Below, in pieces: positions 15,242 to 24,102 of a DNA stretch of 64,000 nt. Position 1 is the first letter of the stretch, and each line of letters opens with the position of its first letter. The DNA is from Fibrobacter sp. (GTDB lineage: Bacteria; Fibrobacterota; Fibrobacteria; Fibrobacterales; Fibrobacteraceae). The position numbers and the translations under genes were made by a program. Under the pieces are notes generated by a model that saw nothing but the letters and a program-made list of their open reading frames with translations, ran no database searches and was not told where the DNA came from. Where the stretch lies: assembly GCA_024399035.1 (NCBI GenBank), contig JAKSID010000002.1:1-64000 (forward strand), written 5' to 3'.

Positions 15242-18200
15242 ATGAGTGTCGCTAACCTTTCAGTTCGTCGCCCAGTCCTTATGACTGTGATGGCGTTGGT
15301 CATCTTGTTGCTTGGTGCCTTCGGCATGAGCAACCTGGGTATCCGCGAATACCCCAACGTCGACTATCCCTTGATTCAGGTCCGTACTTCTTACCCGGGC
15401 GCAAACGCTGCCGTGGTGGAAGCGGAAGTGACCGAAGTTCTGGAATCCTCCATCAACAGCGCTCCGGGTATTAAGGCTCTCACATCCACCAGTTCCGATG
15501 GCTTCTCTTACATCAGTGCGGAATTCGAAACGGGTATGGACCTTGAAGCGGCCGCCAACGATATCCGTGATCGAGTGAGCCGCGTGCGCCGCCGTTTGCC
15601 CGATGACGTGGACGAACCTACCGTTAACAAGAGTGATTCTGACTCCGACCCCATTTTGATGATCAGCTTGGTCAGCGATAAGCTGGACCCTATGGAAGTT
15701 TCTGAAATCGCCCGTAACCACGTGAAGGAACGCTTGCAGACCATCAATGGCGTTTCCGAAGTGATGATCTGGGGTGAAAAGCAGCCGGTGGTTCGCTTGT
15801 GGATCGACCCCATCCGTATGCAGGCCATGGGCGTTACCGGAAGCGAAATGAGTGCCGCTCTCAGCAGAGGCAACTTGGAACTTCCTTCCGGCTCCATCGA
15901 AGGTTCTGAAACCACACTTTCCATCCGTACTTTGGGCCGTATTCCTGATCCGGAAGCCTTTGGTAGAATTGCAGTGAAGACTGCTGCCGACGGCACTGTG
16001 ATTCACGTGGCAGACGTGGCTACCATCCATTACGAACCTATGGATACACGTAAGGGTTTCCGCCGTAACGGCAAGAACACCATTACTTGCGCACTGGTTG
16101 CCCAGCCTGGTAGTAACCACGTGAATATCGCCGATGAATTCTACAAGCGTGTGGAAGACATCCGTCGCGAACTCCCCGAAGGCGTGGAAATGCTTTATGG
16201 CCGCGATACGAGTATCAACATTCGCGCATCCATCAAGGAAGTGGTGGAGACTATCTTCGTTGCGTTCCTTTTGGTGATTGCAATTATCTTTGCCTTCCTC
16301 CGTCAGGGCCGTACAACCATTATCCCTATGGTGGTGGTGCCGGTAGCTGTGATCGGAAGCTTCTTTGTGCTTTACCTTTGCGGATTCAGTATTAACGTTT
16401 TGACTTTGCTTGCAATGGTGCTTGCCATCGGCCTTGTGGTGGATGACGCCATTGTGATTGTGGAAAACATTTACGACAAGATTGAAAAGGGTATGACTCC
16501 CAAGCAGGCTGCTGTGGCGGGTACCAATGAAATCTTCTTTGCCGTGATCGCGACTTCCGTGGTGCTTATGTCTGTGTTTGTGCCGGTGCTTGCCTTGGGC
16601 GGTACAACGGGCCTCTTGTTCCGCGAATTCGTGGCGGTGATGATTGGAACGGTGTTCCTTTCCACTTTGTGCGCATTGACTCTTTCTCCCATGCTTTGCT
16701 CCAAGTTCCTGCGCAGGCAGAAGAAGGGCCGCTTCTATAACTTTACGGAACCCTTCTTCAATGGCTTAAATAAAATTTATGCGGTACTTTTGGGCGGCTT
16801 CTTGAAGTTACGTTTCCTGTTGTTCCCGGTGGTGGCAGGCCTTTTGGTTGCTGCTTATTTCTGCTTCAACAACATGAGTTCTGAAATGGCTCCTACGGAA
16901 GACTCCGGCTCTGTGATGGTGAACGTGAACATGCCCGAAGGCGTGACCCTTACTCGCACCAAGCGTATGGCCGATGCCTTCGTGGATGAAGTGATGACTA
17001 TTCTGGATAGCGGCGAATACAAGGAAGTTCAGGCTGGTGCATGGAATGCAGGCAACTCCAGAATTCGCTTGTCCTTGAATGACGACAAGACGGCTCGTCG
17101 CCCCCAGAGTGAAATTGCCCACGCCATCCAGATTCTGGGTAATGAATATCCTGACTTGCGCGTGATGGTGTTTGAACCCCAGAGCATCAGTACTCAGCGC
17201 GGTGGCTTGCCGGTGCAGTTTGTGCTGCAGGCGGGTTCTATCGAAGTGTTGCGTACCTTGGTTCCCAAGTTCATGGAAGAGGCTAGCAAGAGTCCGGTGT
17301 TCAGCGTGGTGAATACCAACTTGAAGTTTACTAAGCCGGAACTCCATATTGAGATTTTGCGCGACAAGGCTAATGAAGAGGGCGTGTCTGTGAATGACAT
17401 TGCCCAGGCCATTCAGCTGAGCATCAGTGACATGAGCTATGGCGAATACTACAAGGAAGGCCGCCAGTACGATGTGGTGGGCGCTGTAGGTTATCAGTAT
17501 CGTGCAACGCCACAAAACCTTTCCTTGCTCACTGTGAAGAACCGCAAGGGCGAGGCAGTCAGTGTCGATAACTTTGTGACTTATGTGGAACGATCTGCAT
17601 CGCCGTCGCTTCCGCGTTATAACCGCTTTAGCGCTGCTACGATTCAGGCGGGCTTGGTTCCCGGAAAGACTATCGGCGACGGCGTGGAAGAGATGCGTCG
17701 CATTGCACACGGTCTTTTGAAGGAATATCCCAATGTAAGCACTACTTTGAGTGGTGCGTCCAAGGAATTCGAGGAAAGTTCCTCCGGCTTGTACATTGTG
17801 TTCCTGCTGGCGCTGGCTTTGATCTTCCTGGTGCTTGCAGGTCAGTTTGAAAGCTTCCGCGCTCCGCTGGTGATTTTCTTTACGGTGCCGCTGGCTTTGG
17901 CTGGTGCTCTCACTTGCCTGTTCCTGACGGGTCAGACTTTGAACATCTTCAGTGAAATCGCCTTGATCCTTTTGATTGCCTTGGTGACGAAGAACGGTAT
18001 CTTGATTGTGGAATTCGCAAACCAGATTGCTGCCGCTACCGGATGTACAAAGCTGGAGGCGGCTAGGCAAGCGGCGGAACGCCGCTTCCGCCCAATCCTC
18101 ATGACTAGCCTTTCTACGGTTTTGGGCGCAGTGCCGCTCATTTTGACCGGCACGCCTAGCCGCATGGCTATGGGTATTGCCATTGCGGGCGGTTTGACGT

Positions 18201-18301
18201 TCGCTACGTTTATGACACTGTTTATTGTGCCGGCGGCGTATAGCTATTTCGCAGGTAAGGTGGAGAAGGCCGGACATACCGACGCTAGCAAGATGGCGTA
18301 A
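15242..18301 (+). CDS. RND-family inner-membrane efflux transporter (HAE1/AcrB type)
   Basis: A 1019-aa proton-driven drug/solute pump. It starts NLSVRRPVLMTVMALVILLL (TM1), followed by a large periplasmic loop with YPNVDYPLIQVRTSYPGANA, TM2-6 including the proton-relay segment AIGLVVDDAIVIVENIYDKI, a second periplasmic loop, and TM8-12 with RRFRPILMTSLSTVLGAVPL. The two Asp residues of VVDD in TM4 are intact. AAGGTG precedes the ATG. It is cotranscribed with the adaptor; the outer-membrane channel must be encoded elsewhere. Confidence 0.93.
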   Translation: MSVANLSVRRPVLMTVMALVILLLGAFGMSNLGIREYPNVDYPLIQVRTSYPGANAAVVEAEVTEVLESSINSAPGIKALTSTSSDGFSYISAEFETGMDLEAAANDIRDRVSRVRRRLPDDVDEPTVNKSDSDSDPILMISLVSDKLDPMEVSEIARNHVKERLQTINGVSEVMIWGEKQPVVRLWIDPIRMQAMGVTGSEMSAALSRGNLELPSGSIEGSETTLSIRTLGRIPDPEAFGRIAVKTAADGTVIHVADVATIHYEPMDTRKGFRRNGKNTITCALVAQPGSNHVNIADEFYKRVEDIRRELPEGVEMLYGRDTSINIRASIKEVVETIFVAFLLVIAIIFAFLRQGRTTIIPMVVVPVAVIGSFFVLYLCGFSINVLTLLAMVLAIGLVVDDAIVIVENIYDKIEKGMTPKQAAVAGTNEIFFAVIATSVVLMSVFVPVLALGGTTGLLFREFVAVMIGTVFLSTLCALTLSPMLCSKFLRRQKKGRFYNFTEPFFNGLNKIYAVLLGGFLKLRFLLFPVVAGLLVAAYFCFNNMSSEMAPTEDSGSVMVNVNMPEGVTLTRTKRMADAFVDEVMTILDSGEYKEVQAGAWNAGNSRIRLSLNDDKTARRPQSEIAHAIQILGNEYPDLRVMVFEPQSISTQRGGLPVQFVLQAGSIEVLRTLVPKFMEEASKSPVFSVVNTNLKFTKPELHIEILRDKANEEGVSVNDIAQAIQLSISDMSYGEYYKEGRQYDVVGAVGYQYRATPQNLSLLTVKNRKGEAVSVDNFVTYVERSASPSLPRYNRFSAATIQAGLVPGKTIGDGVEEMRRIAHGLLKEYPNVSTTLSGASKEFEESSSGLYIVFLLALALIFLVLAGQFESFRAPLVIFFTVPLALAGALTCLFLTGQTLNIFSEIALILLIALVTKNGILIVEFANQIAAATGCTKLEAARQAAERRFRPILMTSLSTVLGAVPLILTGTPSRMAMGIAIAGGLTFATFMTLFIVPAAYSYFAGKVEKAGHTDASKMA

Positions 18302-18598
18302 GTTTTTGCTGAAGGCGTTGGGTTCTGGCTACGGGCTGGGCCATTAGTCGTCGGGACGCTCCCTCGACAATGTCTCGGTCACCCGCTTCGCGGAGTCCCT
18401 CCTTATTAATGCCCCGCTCCCTTGCCGAAAATCATCCGCCCCTCATTTCATCAAATGCACTTCGCCATGAAAGGCGTCGGCAGTCCTAATCAGCGGATCG
18501 CGGATTGATTTATTTGCTGTTGAAAAATGCCGAAAAGGGTCTAAAATCGCCCAAAAGAATGAAAAATTGGCGTTTTATAAGTTCACCAAATGTTTTTT
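18302..18598. other. Intergenic region after the efflux operon
   Basis: About 300 bp without a convincing gene. It begins with a GC-rich degenerate segment (18330-18420) containing the CCGCTTCGCGG hairpin (18379-18389) and a GTCGGGACGC...CTCGAC imperfect palindrome, reminiscent of the variable-hairpin repeats at 5271 and 33652. The last 100 bp are AT-rich and lead into a promoter-like TATATT (18600-18605). Confidence 0.4.
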
Positions 18599-18631
18599 TG
18601 TATATTTCCCCATAAGTTAGGAGAAAAAATC

Positions 18632-19264
18632 ATGAAAAAATCATTTGCAATTTTTGCAGTGTCTTTTGCTGCACTCTCTCAATCCATCTTTGCCCAGTCA
18701 GATAACAGTCTGTTTCTTCAGGCTGGTGTTGGCTATGTGAATAACTACGTCGAAGGCAATATGTCTCCGGCGTACAAGAAGAACGCCAATGCAGAAAGCA
18801 ATGCGGCGTCCTTTGGTGCCAACGTGGGTATAAATATCAAGGACCGTGTTGATGCCTACATTGGTATGAACTATGCCATTGGTGGCGGCAATGCGTACGT
18901 TGACAGCGATCGTGGCGAAGAAGATACGGACTACTCCGCTTTCAACGTTCACGTAGGTGCGCTGGTATTTCCCTTTGGCGGAACCTCTGCTTTGAAGAAT
19001 GCCTTTGTGGGTCTTGAATTCGGCTTGGATTGGTATGATGTGGAAGTTTCCGATCGTTTCTATATGAACGACGAGAAACGCCTTGACTTGGGCCTTAAGC
19101 TGGGCCATGTCTGGTCTGTTACCGACCATATCGGTTTAGGTGCAGAAGCCCATGTGAACTACCATACCTATCCTGTGGATGACACGGATGCCTTCCTGCG
19201 TGGTTCGCTGCGTGATATGAGCGGCTATAGCGTGGGAGTCAATTTCATTGCCATGCGTCGATAG
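18632..19264 (+). CDS. Small outer-membrane beta-barrel protein
   Basis: A 210-aa protein with signal peptide MKKSFAIFAVSFAALSQSIFA. The mature part alternates as in an 8-stranded barrel: SLFLQAGVGYVNNYVEG, ASFGANVGINIKDRVDAYIG, YSAFNVHVGALVFPFGGTSA, LGLKLGHVWSVTDHIGLGAE and GYSVGVNFIAM. ATG 18632 is chosen over 18590 because TTAGGAGAA (18617-18625) is a strong ribosome site and the signal peptide then starts normally. Its terminator is at 19485, separated from the stop by an inserted MITE-like element. Specific function unknown. Confidence 0.75.
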   Translation: MKKSFAIFAVSFAALSQSIFAQSDNSLFLQAGVGYVNNYVEGNMSPAYKKNANAESNAASFGANVGINIKDRVDAYIGMNYAIGGGNAYVDSDRGEEDTDYSAFNVHVGALVFPFGGTSALKNAFVGLEFGLDWYDVEVSDRFYMNDEKRLDLGLKLGHVWSVTDHIGLGAEAHVNYHTYPVDDTDAFLRGSLRDMSGYSVGVNFIAMRR

Positions 19265-19277
19265 GCAATCTTCATTA

Positions 19278-19482
19278 AATAATTAGGCTATGTTCTATTA
19301 GAGTGTAGGACTGCCATTTTATGTTGAATTTACTGAAAAAATGGTCTAACCCAACAAAGATTAGGTTAGACCAAGTATCTAAGATACAGTTTTTAGGTAG
19401 GTAAATCTCAGTTTCTAATAGGGTGTGTTTTTTTAGATAGTTATATTAGGTCTACACTTTGAAAGAACATAGCCAATAATTA
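19278..19482. mobile_element. MITE-like element, 189 bp, with 8-bp target duplication
   Basis: The element proper is 19286-19474. Its ends are inverted repeats starting GGCTATGTTCT (left) and ending AGAACATAGCC (right), 20 of 23 positions identical when the right end is reverse-complemented. Immediately outside each end is the direct repeat AATAATTA (19278-19285 and 19475-19482), as expected of an 8-bp target-site duplication. Inside is a perfect 10-bp hairpin TGGTCTAACC (19342-19351) with GGTTAGACCA (19364-19373), and GTATC/GATAC nearby. There is no open reading frame, so mobilisation would need a transposase elsewhere. Removing the element and one AATAATTA joins the upstream gene to its terminator. 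An 8-bp duplication and GGC-type termini fit ISL3-like transposases, but this is only a suggestion. Confidence 0.8.
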
Positions 19483-19484
19483 AA

Positions 19485-19517
19485 CCGAAATGGAACAATC
19501 CATTTCGGCTTTTTTTT
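19485..19517 (+). terminator. Intrinsic terminator of the outer-membrane protein gene
   Basis: CCGAAATGGA (19485-19494) pairs perfectly with TCCATTTCGG (19499-19508) around ACAA, followed by eight T residues. It now lies 220 bp after the stop because of the intervening MITE-like element. Confidence 0.88.
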
Positions 19518-19797
19518 ATTTCACCATTTGAAAGACTTTTTCGTCTTTCTGGCTCATGCCATAGCGGGTGCGAAGAATCTCCGCCTTGTACAGCGAGTCG
19601 CTCTTGAGTCGCTCGATCTGCAGGTTGCGCATTTCGATTTGCTTTTCCAGTGAATCGATTTTAGCCTGGTAGACGGCAATTTCGTGGGCGGCGTGCCTTT
19701 GCTGGCTCAGGCTGTTCTTTCCAAAGAACACCTGGTAAGTCATCGCGATGATGGCGATGATTACAAGGCTAGCAAAGAAGAAAAGGCGCTTATTCAC
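19516..19797 (-). CDS. FtsB/DivIC-type septum formation initiator
   Basis: A 93-aa single-pass membrane protein. Residues 1-22 give a short cytoplasmic start and a membrane helix (LFFFASLVIIAIIAMTYQVF), then a coiled coil (VYQAKIDSLEKQIEMRNLQIERLKSD) and the DivIC-like end AEILRTRYGMSQKDEKVFQM. Such proteins join the FtsQLB complex in division. A GTG start at 19797 (MNKRLFFF) is preferred because the dprA stop lies 1 bp upstream; the longer frame would overlap dprA by 59 bp. Family assigned by architecture, and FtsL-like alternatives remain. Confidence 0.72.
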   Translation of the reverse strand: MNKRLFFFASLVIIAIIAMTYQVFFGKNSLSQQRHAAHEIAVYQAKIDSLEKQIEMRNLQIERLKSDSLYKAEILRTRYGMSQKDEKVFQMVK

Positions 19798-19798
19798 G

Positions 19799-20722
19799 TT
19801 AATCCGATCCGTTGAAATAGAACTGGAGGTTGTCTTGCGTTTGCACAAGACCCGCAATCTCTAGCTCTGTTAATATAGATAATATGTTGCCAGTCTTAAA
19901 GTTACATTCTTCTTGAATCTCCGAAAAAGTCTTGCGGAATCCGTTGAACAGGTGGAAAAGTTCCTCCGCCTCCGGTGAAAGGCTGCAACCGAACTTGGCC
20001 AACTGCTGAAGACTGGGCGCTTCTACCTTTTCCAGCGGCAGCCCCGCAGCAAGCCTAAGGCTTTCCGGTTTGAATATGGGCTTGGCCTTTCCCTGGTCCA
20101 AAAGCAAGTTCGGTCCGCTGGCAGCCTCGTTGTCGAATTCCCCAGGAACGGCTAGCAAAAGCTTGCCCTCTTGTAGGCAGTAGTCCGTGGTAATCATGGC
20201 TCCGCCCTTCTCTTTGCTCTGCACCAGAACCACCGTTCGGCTCATGCCGCTGATAATTCGGTTTCTAGCGGGGAAGGTGCCCTTGTAGGAGGGGAAGTCC
20301 CCTTGGTACTCCGTGACCACGGCCCCGCCCTCACAAACGATTCTACGGGCCAATTCTGCCCTTTCCCCGGGGATGTATGCCTCTAGCCCCTGGGCGATGA
20401 CTGCGACGGTCTTTATGCCGGCGTCTAGGGCCGCCTCGTGGCAGTAGCTGTCGATTCCCTGGGCAAGTCCTGAAACCACCACAGCCTTGGTTCCTTGCAG
20501 TGAATTGACCAGCCGTCGGCACAGCTCCTTGGCGGAACGGCTGGGGCGGCGGGTGCCAACCATGGCAATGCCTATGGCGTCTACCGGGGGGAGGGTCCCG
20601 CGGTAGAACAGTCGCTTAGGCCGCAGGATGGATTCCTTGAGGCCCAGGGGAAATTCTTCGGGCCTTAATTCCCGGATCAAATTTTGGCTTGCGTCGCTCT
20701 CACCTTTTCTATCTTTGCGCAT
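19799..20722 (-). CDS. dprA: DNA processing protein DprA/Smf
   Basis: Loads RecA on incoming single-stranded DNA during transformation. The Rossmann-like core is clear: GIAMVGTRRPSRSAKELCRR, VVVSGLAQGIDSYCHEAALD, TVAVIAQGLEAYIPGERAEL, FPARNRIISGMSRTVVLVQS and LLLAVPGEFDNEAASGPNLL. The C-terminal ~60 residues form a winged-helix-like domain (FSEIQEECNFKTGNILSILT). The ATG at 20722 gives 307 aa and abuts the divergent mazG start in a shared CATATG; a longer frame to 20809 would overlap mazG. AAGGA 9 bases upstream supports it. Confidence 0.9.
   Translation of the reverse strand: MRKDRKGESDASQNLIRELRPEEFPLGLKESILRPKRLFYRGTLPPVDAIGIAMVGTRRPSRSAKELCRRLVNSLQGTKAVVVSGLAQGIDSYCHEAALDAGIKTVAVIAQGLEAYIPGERAELARRIVCEGGAVVTEYQGDFPSYKGTFPARNRIISGMSRTVVLVQSKEKGGAMITTDYCLQEGKLLLAVPGEFDNEAASGPNLLLDQGKAKPIFKPESLRLAAGLPLEKVEAPSLQQLAKFGCSLSPEAEELFHLFNGFRKTFSEIQEECNFKTGNILSILTELEIAGLVQTQDNLQFYFNGSD
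20710..20717 (+). promoter_or_regulatory. TAnnTTTG promoter element of mazG inside dprA
   Basis: TATCTTTG lies with 5 bases between it and the mazG ATG at 20723 and within the first codons of the divergent dprA. TTTG at 20683-20686 could be its upstream element (23-bp gap). The transcript would be leaderless or nearly so. Confidence 0.45.
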
Positions 20723-21532
20723 ATGAAATATTCCTTCGAAGATCTTGTGAAAATTATGGCCACCCTCCGTTCTCCGGAAGGCTGCCCCTGGGACAGACAG
20801 CAGACTCACCAGTCCTTGCTGCCCTATCTAGTGGAAGAATCCCACGAATACATTGATGCCGCCCAGGCAAACGACAAGGTTCACATGGCCGAGGAACTGG
20901 GAGATGTGCTCTTCCAGGTTGTATTCCATTCTCAGGTCGCCAAGGAGAATAATGATTTCTCCATCGACGATGTGGTTCAGGGAATCTGCGAAAAAATGAT
21001 CCGTCGTCACCCGCATGTGTTTGGCGATGCCAAGGTGGATGATGCCTCCGAGGTTACCCGTCGTTGGGAACGTATCAAGGCTGCGGAAAAGAATAATCTA
21101 CAAATGGCGGGCAAGTCCGCTATGGATAAGGTTAGCAAGAGCATGCCCACTCTGGCCCGCGCCCAGGAAATTCAGCGCCGCGCCGCCAAGGTTGGTTTCG
21201 ACTGGATCGAGGCTGAACCTGTGTTCAACAAGGCCGTAGAAGAATTTACTGAATTTCGCGCCGAAATGCAAGCCGCCACGGAAGAAAATAAGAACGTGGA
21301 CCGCATGGAAGATGAATTCGGCGACATCCTGTTTAGCCTGGTAAATGTGGCCCGCCATTGCGGGTTCAACGCAGCCTTAGCCTTGGAACGTGCCAACAGC
21401 AAGTTCGAGAAACGTTTCCGCATCGTTGAGGAATTGGCCCGCGCCGAAGGCAAGGAGATGAAGGAGGAAACTCCGGAACGCCTTCAGGAACTGTGGCGTG
21501 AAGCCAAGTCCAAGACAAAGGCTGCGCAGTAG
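20723..21532 (+). CDS. mazG: Nucleoside triphosphate pyrophosphohydrolase MazG
   Basis: Hydrolyses NTPs and dNTPs to monophosphates, helping clear aberrant nucleotides. Two MazG modules are present: SPEGCPWDRQQTHQSLLPYL with the metal motif VEESHEYIDA...EELGDVLFQVVFHS, and a C-terminal copy with KAVEEFTEFRAE...DEFGDILFSLVNVARHCGFN. Length 269 aa is typical of E. coli-type MazG. ATG 20723 is used because the family starts with this sequence; the longer frame from 20684 would lie inside the dprA coding strand. Confidence 0.92.
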   Translation: MKYSFEDLVKIMATLRSPEGCPWDRQQTHQSLLPYLVEESHEYIDAAQANDKVHMAEELGDVLFQVVFHSQVAKENNDFSIDDVVQGICEKMIRRHPHVFGDAKVDDASEVTRRWERIKAAEKNNLQMAGKSAMDKVSKSMPTLARAQEIQRRAAKVGFDWIEAEPVFNKAVEEFTEFRAEMQAATEENKNVDRMEDEFGDILFSLVNVARHCGFNAALALERANSKFEKRFRIVEELARAEGKEMKEETPERLQELWREAKSKTKAAQ

Positions 21533-21611
21533 CGTGCCGCTGCAAGTGCACCGCGGGGTCCTATTACAAGTTGGAACGTTCTTTTTGGGAACAGGGTTCT
21601 GAAAGAAAAAT

Positions 21612-21634
21612 CCCCGCAATAGAATTTTGCGGGG
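21612..21634. terminator. Hairpin after mazG
   Basis: CCCCGCAA (21612-21619) pairs perfectly with TTGCGGGG (21627-21634). The following TATATT is a poor T-run but resembles a -10 hexamer for the next element. It may terminate mazG weakly. Confidence 0.45.
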
Positions 21635-21645
21635 TATATTCATAT

Positions 21646-21780
21646 TGTGCTTCCAACCTATTCCTGGTTCTTGAGAGGGGATGCCTGATCGAACCGTTGC
21701 GGTAGGAAAAGGTAGGAAGCACACTTGTTCTCTTCTAATTCCACTGGATTCCGCGAGCTTGTCCCGCGGAATCCTTTTTT
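21646..21780 (+). ncRNA. Candidate structured small RNA ending in an intrinsic terminator
   Basis: TGTGCTTCC (21646-21654) pairs with GGAAGCACA (21715-21723). The stem continues inward through AACCTATTCCT against TAGGAAAAGGTA with only two A.A mismatches, and is capped by GGTTC/GAACC around a ~20-nt loop. A TATATT hexamer (21635-21640) lies just upstream. A strong terminator (GGATTCCGCG 21746-21755, CGCGGAATCC 21765-21774, six T) follows. No SRP, 6S or tmRNA signature is recognisable, so the function is unknown; a long 3' UTR of mazG is the alternative. Confidence 0.45.
21746..21780 (+). terminator. Intrinsic terminator
   Basis: GGATTCCGCG (21746-21755) and CGCGGAATCC (21765-21774) form a perfect 10-bp stem with a 9-nt loop, followed by six T. 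It ends either mazG or the candidate small RNA. Confidence 0.85.
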
Positions 21781-21843
21781 ATGGGAGGCCTTCGCTTTTG
21801 TTTGGTGTGTGGCGAAGCCTCCTTGTGTTGTGTCCGTCGAAGC

Positions 21844-21878
21844 AAAAAAAGTCCCGCGGGAAACCGCGGGACTTTTTT
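21844..21878. terminator. Bidirectional terminator downstream of fusA
   Basis: GTCCCGCGG (21851-21859), a GAAA loop and CCGCGGGAC (21864-21872) form a perfect hairpin, with seven A before and six T after. It works in both directions and mainly serves the minus-strand fusA. Confidence 0.9.
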
Positions 21879-21900
21879 AATTCTGAGTTGAACTCAAAGA

Positions 21901-24030
21901 TTAAGCTCTAGCGCCAGCCTTGTCGCCGTACTTCTTGATGAGTTCTTCCTGGATGTTCTTGGGAACCGGAGAGTACTTGCAGAATTCCATGGTGAATTCT
22001 GCCTTACCCTGGGTCATAGAACGCAGGTCAGTTGCGTAGCCGAACATTTCGGACAGCGGAACTTCAGCGGTGATGGTGGTCATGCCCAGTTCTTCGTTAG
22101 TACCAGCGATGGTACCACGACGCTGAGAAACGTTACCAACAACGGAACCCTGGAATTCGGTCGGGGTCTGGATTTCGACCTTCATGATCGGTTCGAGGAT
22201 CTGAGCGCCGGCCTTAGCGAAAGCTTCGCGGAAAGCCATACGAGCAGCAACCTGGAAGGCCATATCAGAGGAGTCAACCGGGTGGAATGCACCATCCTGA
22301 ACGTCCATTTCGATACCCACAACCGGGAAGCCGATCAAGGAACCTGCTTCCATGCAGCTCTGGAAACCCTTATCGCAGGACGGGATGTATTCCTTAGGAA
22401 TACGGCCGCCAACGACGGAGTTAACGAAGTTGTAAACCTTTTCGGAGTCGCCTTCGACAGCCATCGGACGCATTTCGCCGACAACCTTAGCGTACTGACC
22501 GCTACCACCGGTCTGCTTCTTATGAGTGTAGTCGAACTTGGAAGAACGAGTGATGGTTTCGCGGTATGCAACCTGCGGAGCACCAGTCTGGACGTCAACC
22601 TTGTATTCACGACGCATACGTTCGATGTAAACGTCAAGATGAAGTTCGCCCATACCCTTGATGATGGTTTCGCCAGATTCCTTGTTAACTTCAACCTGGA
22701 AGGTGGGGTCTTCCTTGGTGAAGCGGTTCAGGGCCTTAGACATGTTGTCCAGGTCGTCACGGTTCTTAGCTTCGATCACCAGTTCGATAACCGGGTTAGG
22801 AACGTGCATGGAGGTCATGTTGTAGTGGTTCTTGCCATCGGTAAAGGTAGTACCGGATGCGCAGTCAATACCGAACAGAGCAACGATGTCGCCTGCACCA
22901 GCTTCGGTGATATCCACCATTTCGTCAGCGTGCATACGAACGAGACGGCCAACGGAAACCTTCTTGCCAGTGGAGATGTTGGTGATCATGTCACCCTTCT
23001 TGATAACACCCTGGTAAACGCGGATGTAGGTCAGCTGACCATAGCGGTCGTTAACCAGCTTAAATGCGTAGGACACCATGGGAGCGTCGTCTTCGGACTT
23101 CAGAACAACTTCTGCTTCGTTGTTGTTCAGGTCAAGAGCCTTGTTTTCGACGTCGGTCGGGCAGGGCAGGTAGTCAACGACACCGTCCAGGAGCTTCTGG
23201 ATACCAATGTTCTTATGAGCGGAACCCATGAACACCGGAGTAACTTCGAGGCTGATGCAAGCTTCGCGGATGGTCTTCTTGATGAGGGCCTTGTCGATCT
23301 GGTCCACACCGTACATACCTTCCATAGCCTTTTCCATGATTTCGTCGTTGTAGTCTGCGCAGCAGTCAACGAGCTTTTCACGGTATTCCTGAGCCTGGTC
23401 AACCAGTTCAGCCGGAATTTCCTTTTCGATCATGTCGTCGCCGTTGGCGCCTTCGAAGTAGTAGGCCTTCATTTCAACCAGGTCGACCACACCCTTCAGT
23501 TGGTCTTCGAGACCGATAGGAATCTGCATAACGCAGGGCTTGTGGTTCAGCTTTTCCTTGAGCATAACTGCAACGCGGAGCGGATTTGCACCGGAACGGT
23601 CGCACTTGTTGACAAACACAACGCGGGGCACATGATAGCGGCGCATCTGGCGGTCAACGGTAATAGACTGAGACTGAACGCCTTCCACGCCGGTAAGAAC
23701 GAGGATAGCACCGTCAAGCACACGGAGAGAACGTTCAACTTCGATAGTGAAGTCCACGTGCCCCGGGGTATCGATGATGTTGATGGTGTCAGCTTCGCCA
23801 GACTTGGTGTGAGTCCAGCTTGCGAAGGTAGCAGCAGACTGAATGGTAATGCCGCGTTCGCGTTCGAGTTCCATGGAGTCCATCGTGGCACCGACGCCGT
23901 CCTTACCACGAACTTCGTGGATAGCGTGAATACGCTTGGTGTAGTAAAGGATACGTTCGGTAAGAGTGGTCTTACCGGAGTCGATGTGAGCAGAAATACC
24001 AATATTTCTGTGGGTAGTAATGTTTTTCAT
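21901..24030 (-). CDS. fusA: Elongation factor G
   Basis: Translocase GTPase of 709 aa. The P-loop is [20 protein letters not shown] (HIDSGKTT rather than the HIDAGKTT of most eubacterial EF-G), with [14 protein letters not shown] (switch I), [20 protein letters not shown] (G3) and [12 protein letters not shown] (G4). Domains II-V follow, with [15 protein letters not shown] in domain IV. The Ser in the P-loop is shared with the mitochondrial and spirochaete-type EF-G1 group. ATG 24030 is chosen because the family starts [12 protein letters not shown]; the frame upstream is untranslated leader. A TATCTTTG promoter element (24073-24080, minus) precedes it. It is monocistronic, not in an rpsL-rpsG operon. 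Confidence 0.95.
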   Translation of the reverse strand: MKNITTHRNIGISAHIDSGKTTLTERILYYTKRIHAIHEVRGKDGVGATMDSMELERERGITIQSAATFASWTHTKSGEADTINIIDTPGHVDFTIEVERSLRVLDGAILVLTGVEGVQSQSITVDRQMRRYHVPRVVFVNKCDRSGANPLRVAVMLKEKLNHKPCVMQIPIGLEDQLKGVVDLVEMKAYYFEGANGDDMIEKEIPAELVDQAQEYREKLVDCCADYNDEIMEKAMEGMYGVDQIDKALIKKTIREACISLEVTPVFMGSAHKNIGIQKLLDGVVDYLPCPTDVENKALDLNNNEAEVVLKSEDDAPMVSYAFKLVNDRYGQLTYIRVYQGVIKKGDMITNISTGKKVSVGRLVRMHADEMVDITEAGAGDIVALFGIDCASGTTFTDGKNHYNMTSMHVPNPVIELVIEAKNRDDLDNMSKALNRFTKEDPTFQVEVNKESGETIIKGMGELHLDVYIERMRREYKVDVQTGAPQVAYRETITRSSKFDYTHKKQTGGSGQYAKVVGEMRPMAVEGDSEKVYNFVNSVVGGRIPKEYIPSCDKGFQSCMEAGSLIGFPVVGIEMDVQDGAFHPVDSSDMAFQVAARMAFREAFAKAGAQILEPIMKVEIQTPTEFQGSVVGNVSQRRGTIAGTNEELGMTTITAEVPLSEMFGYATDLRSMTQGKAEFTMEFCKYSPVPKNIQEELIKKYGDKAGARA

Positions 24031-24072
24031 AGTTATTCCACAAATGGAGTTGATGTTTATTTGAGTTGCGCC

Positions 24073-24102
24073 CAAAGATAGAAAAAAATATGGGAGGTTC
24101 AA
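24073..24102 (-). promoter_or_regulatory. Promoter of fusA
   Basis: On the minus strand TTGAAC (24102-24097) is followed after 16 bases by TATCTTTG (24080-24073), matching both a sigma70-like spacing and the TAnnTTTG form. It implies a leader of roughly 35 nt before the fusA ATG. Confidence 0.6.

Noticed and set aside
16808..18277. Minus-strand frame opposite the RND transporter
   Set aside because: Antisense shadow; composition rich in His, Gln and Arg with no domain.
19286..19474. 6S RNA
   Set aside because: Length fits, but the internal hairpins do not leave the single rod with a central bubble, and the flanking 8-bp direct repeats point to transposition.
21612..21634. Strong terminator of mazG
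   Set aside because: The stem is perfect but no T-run follows; kept only as a weak candidate.
21646..21723. SRP (4.5S) RNA
   Set aside because: The GGAA-capped domain IV signature (AGGTCCGGAAGGAAGCAGC) is absent.
22282..24081. Long plus-strand open frame opposite fusA (599 codons)
   Set aside because: It is antisense to a clear EF-G; the His/Val-rich composition is typical of a shadow of a biased coding strand.
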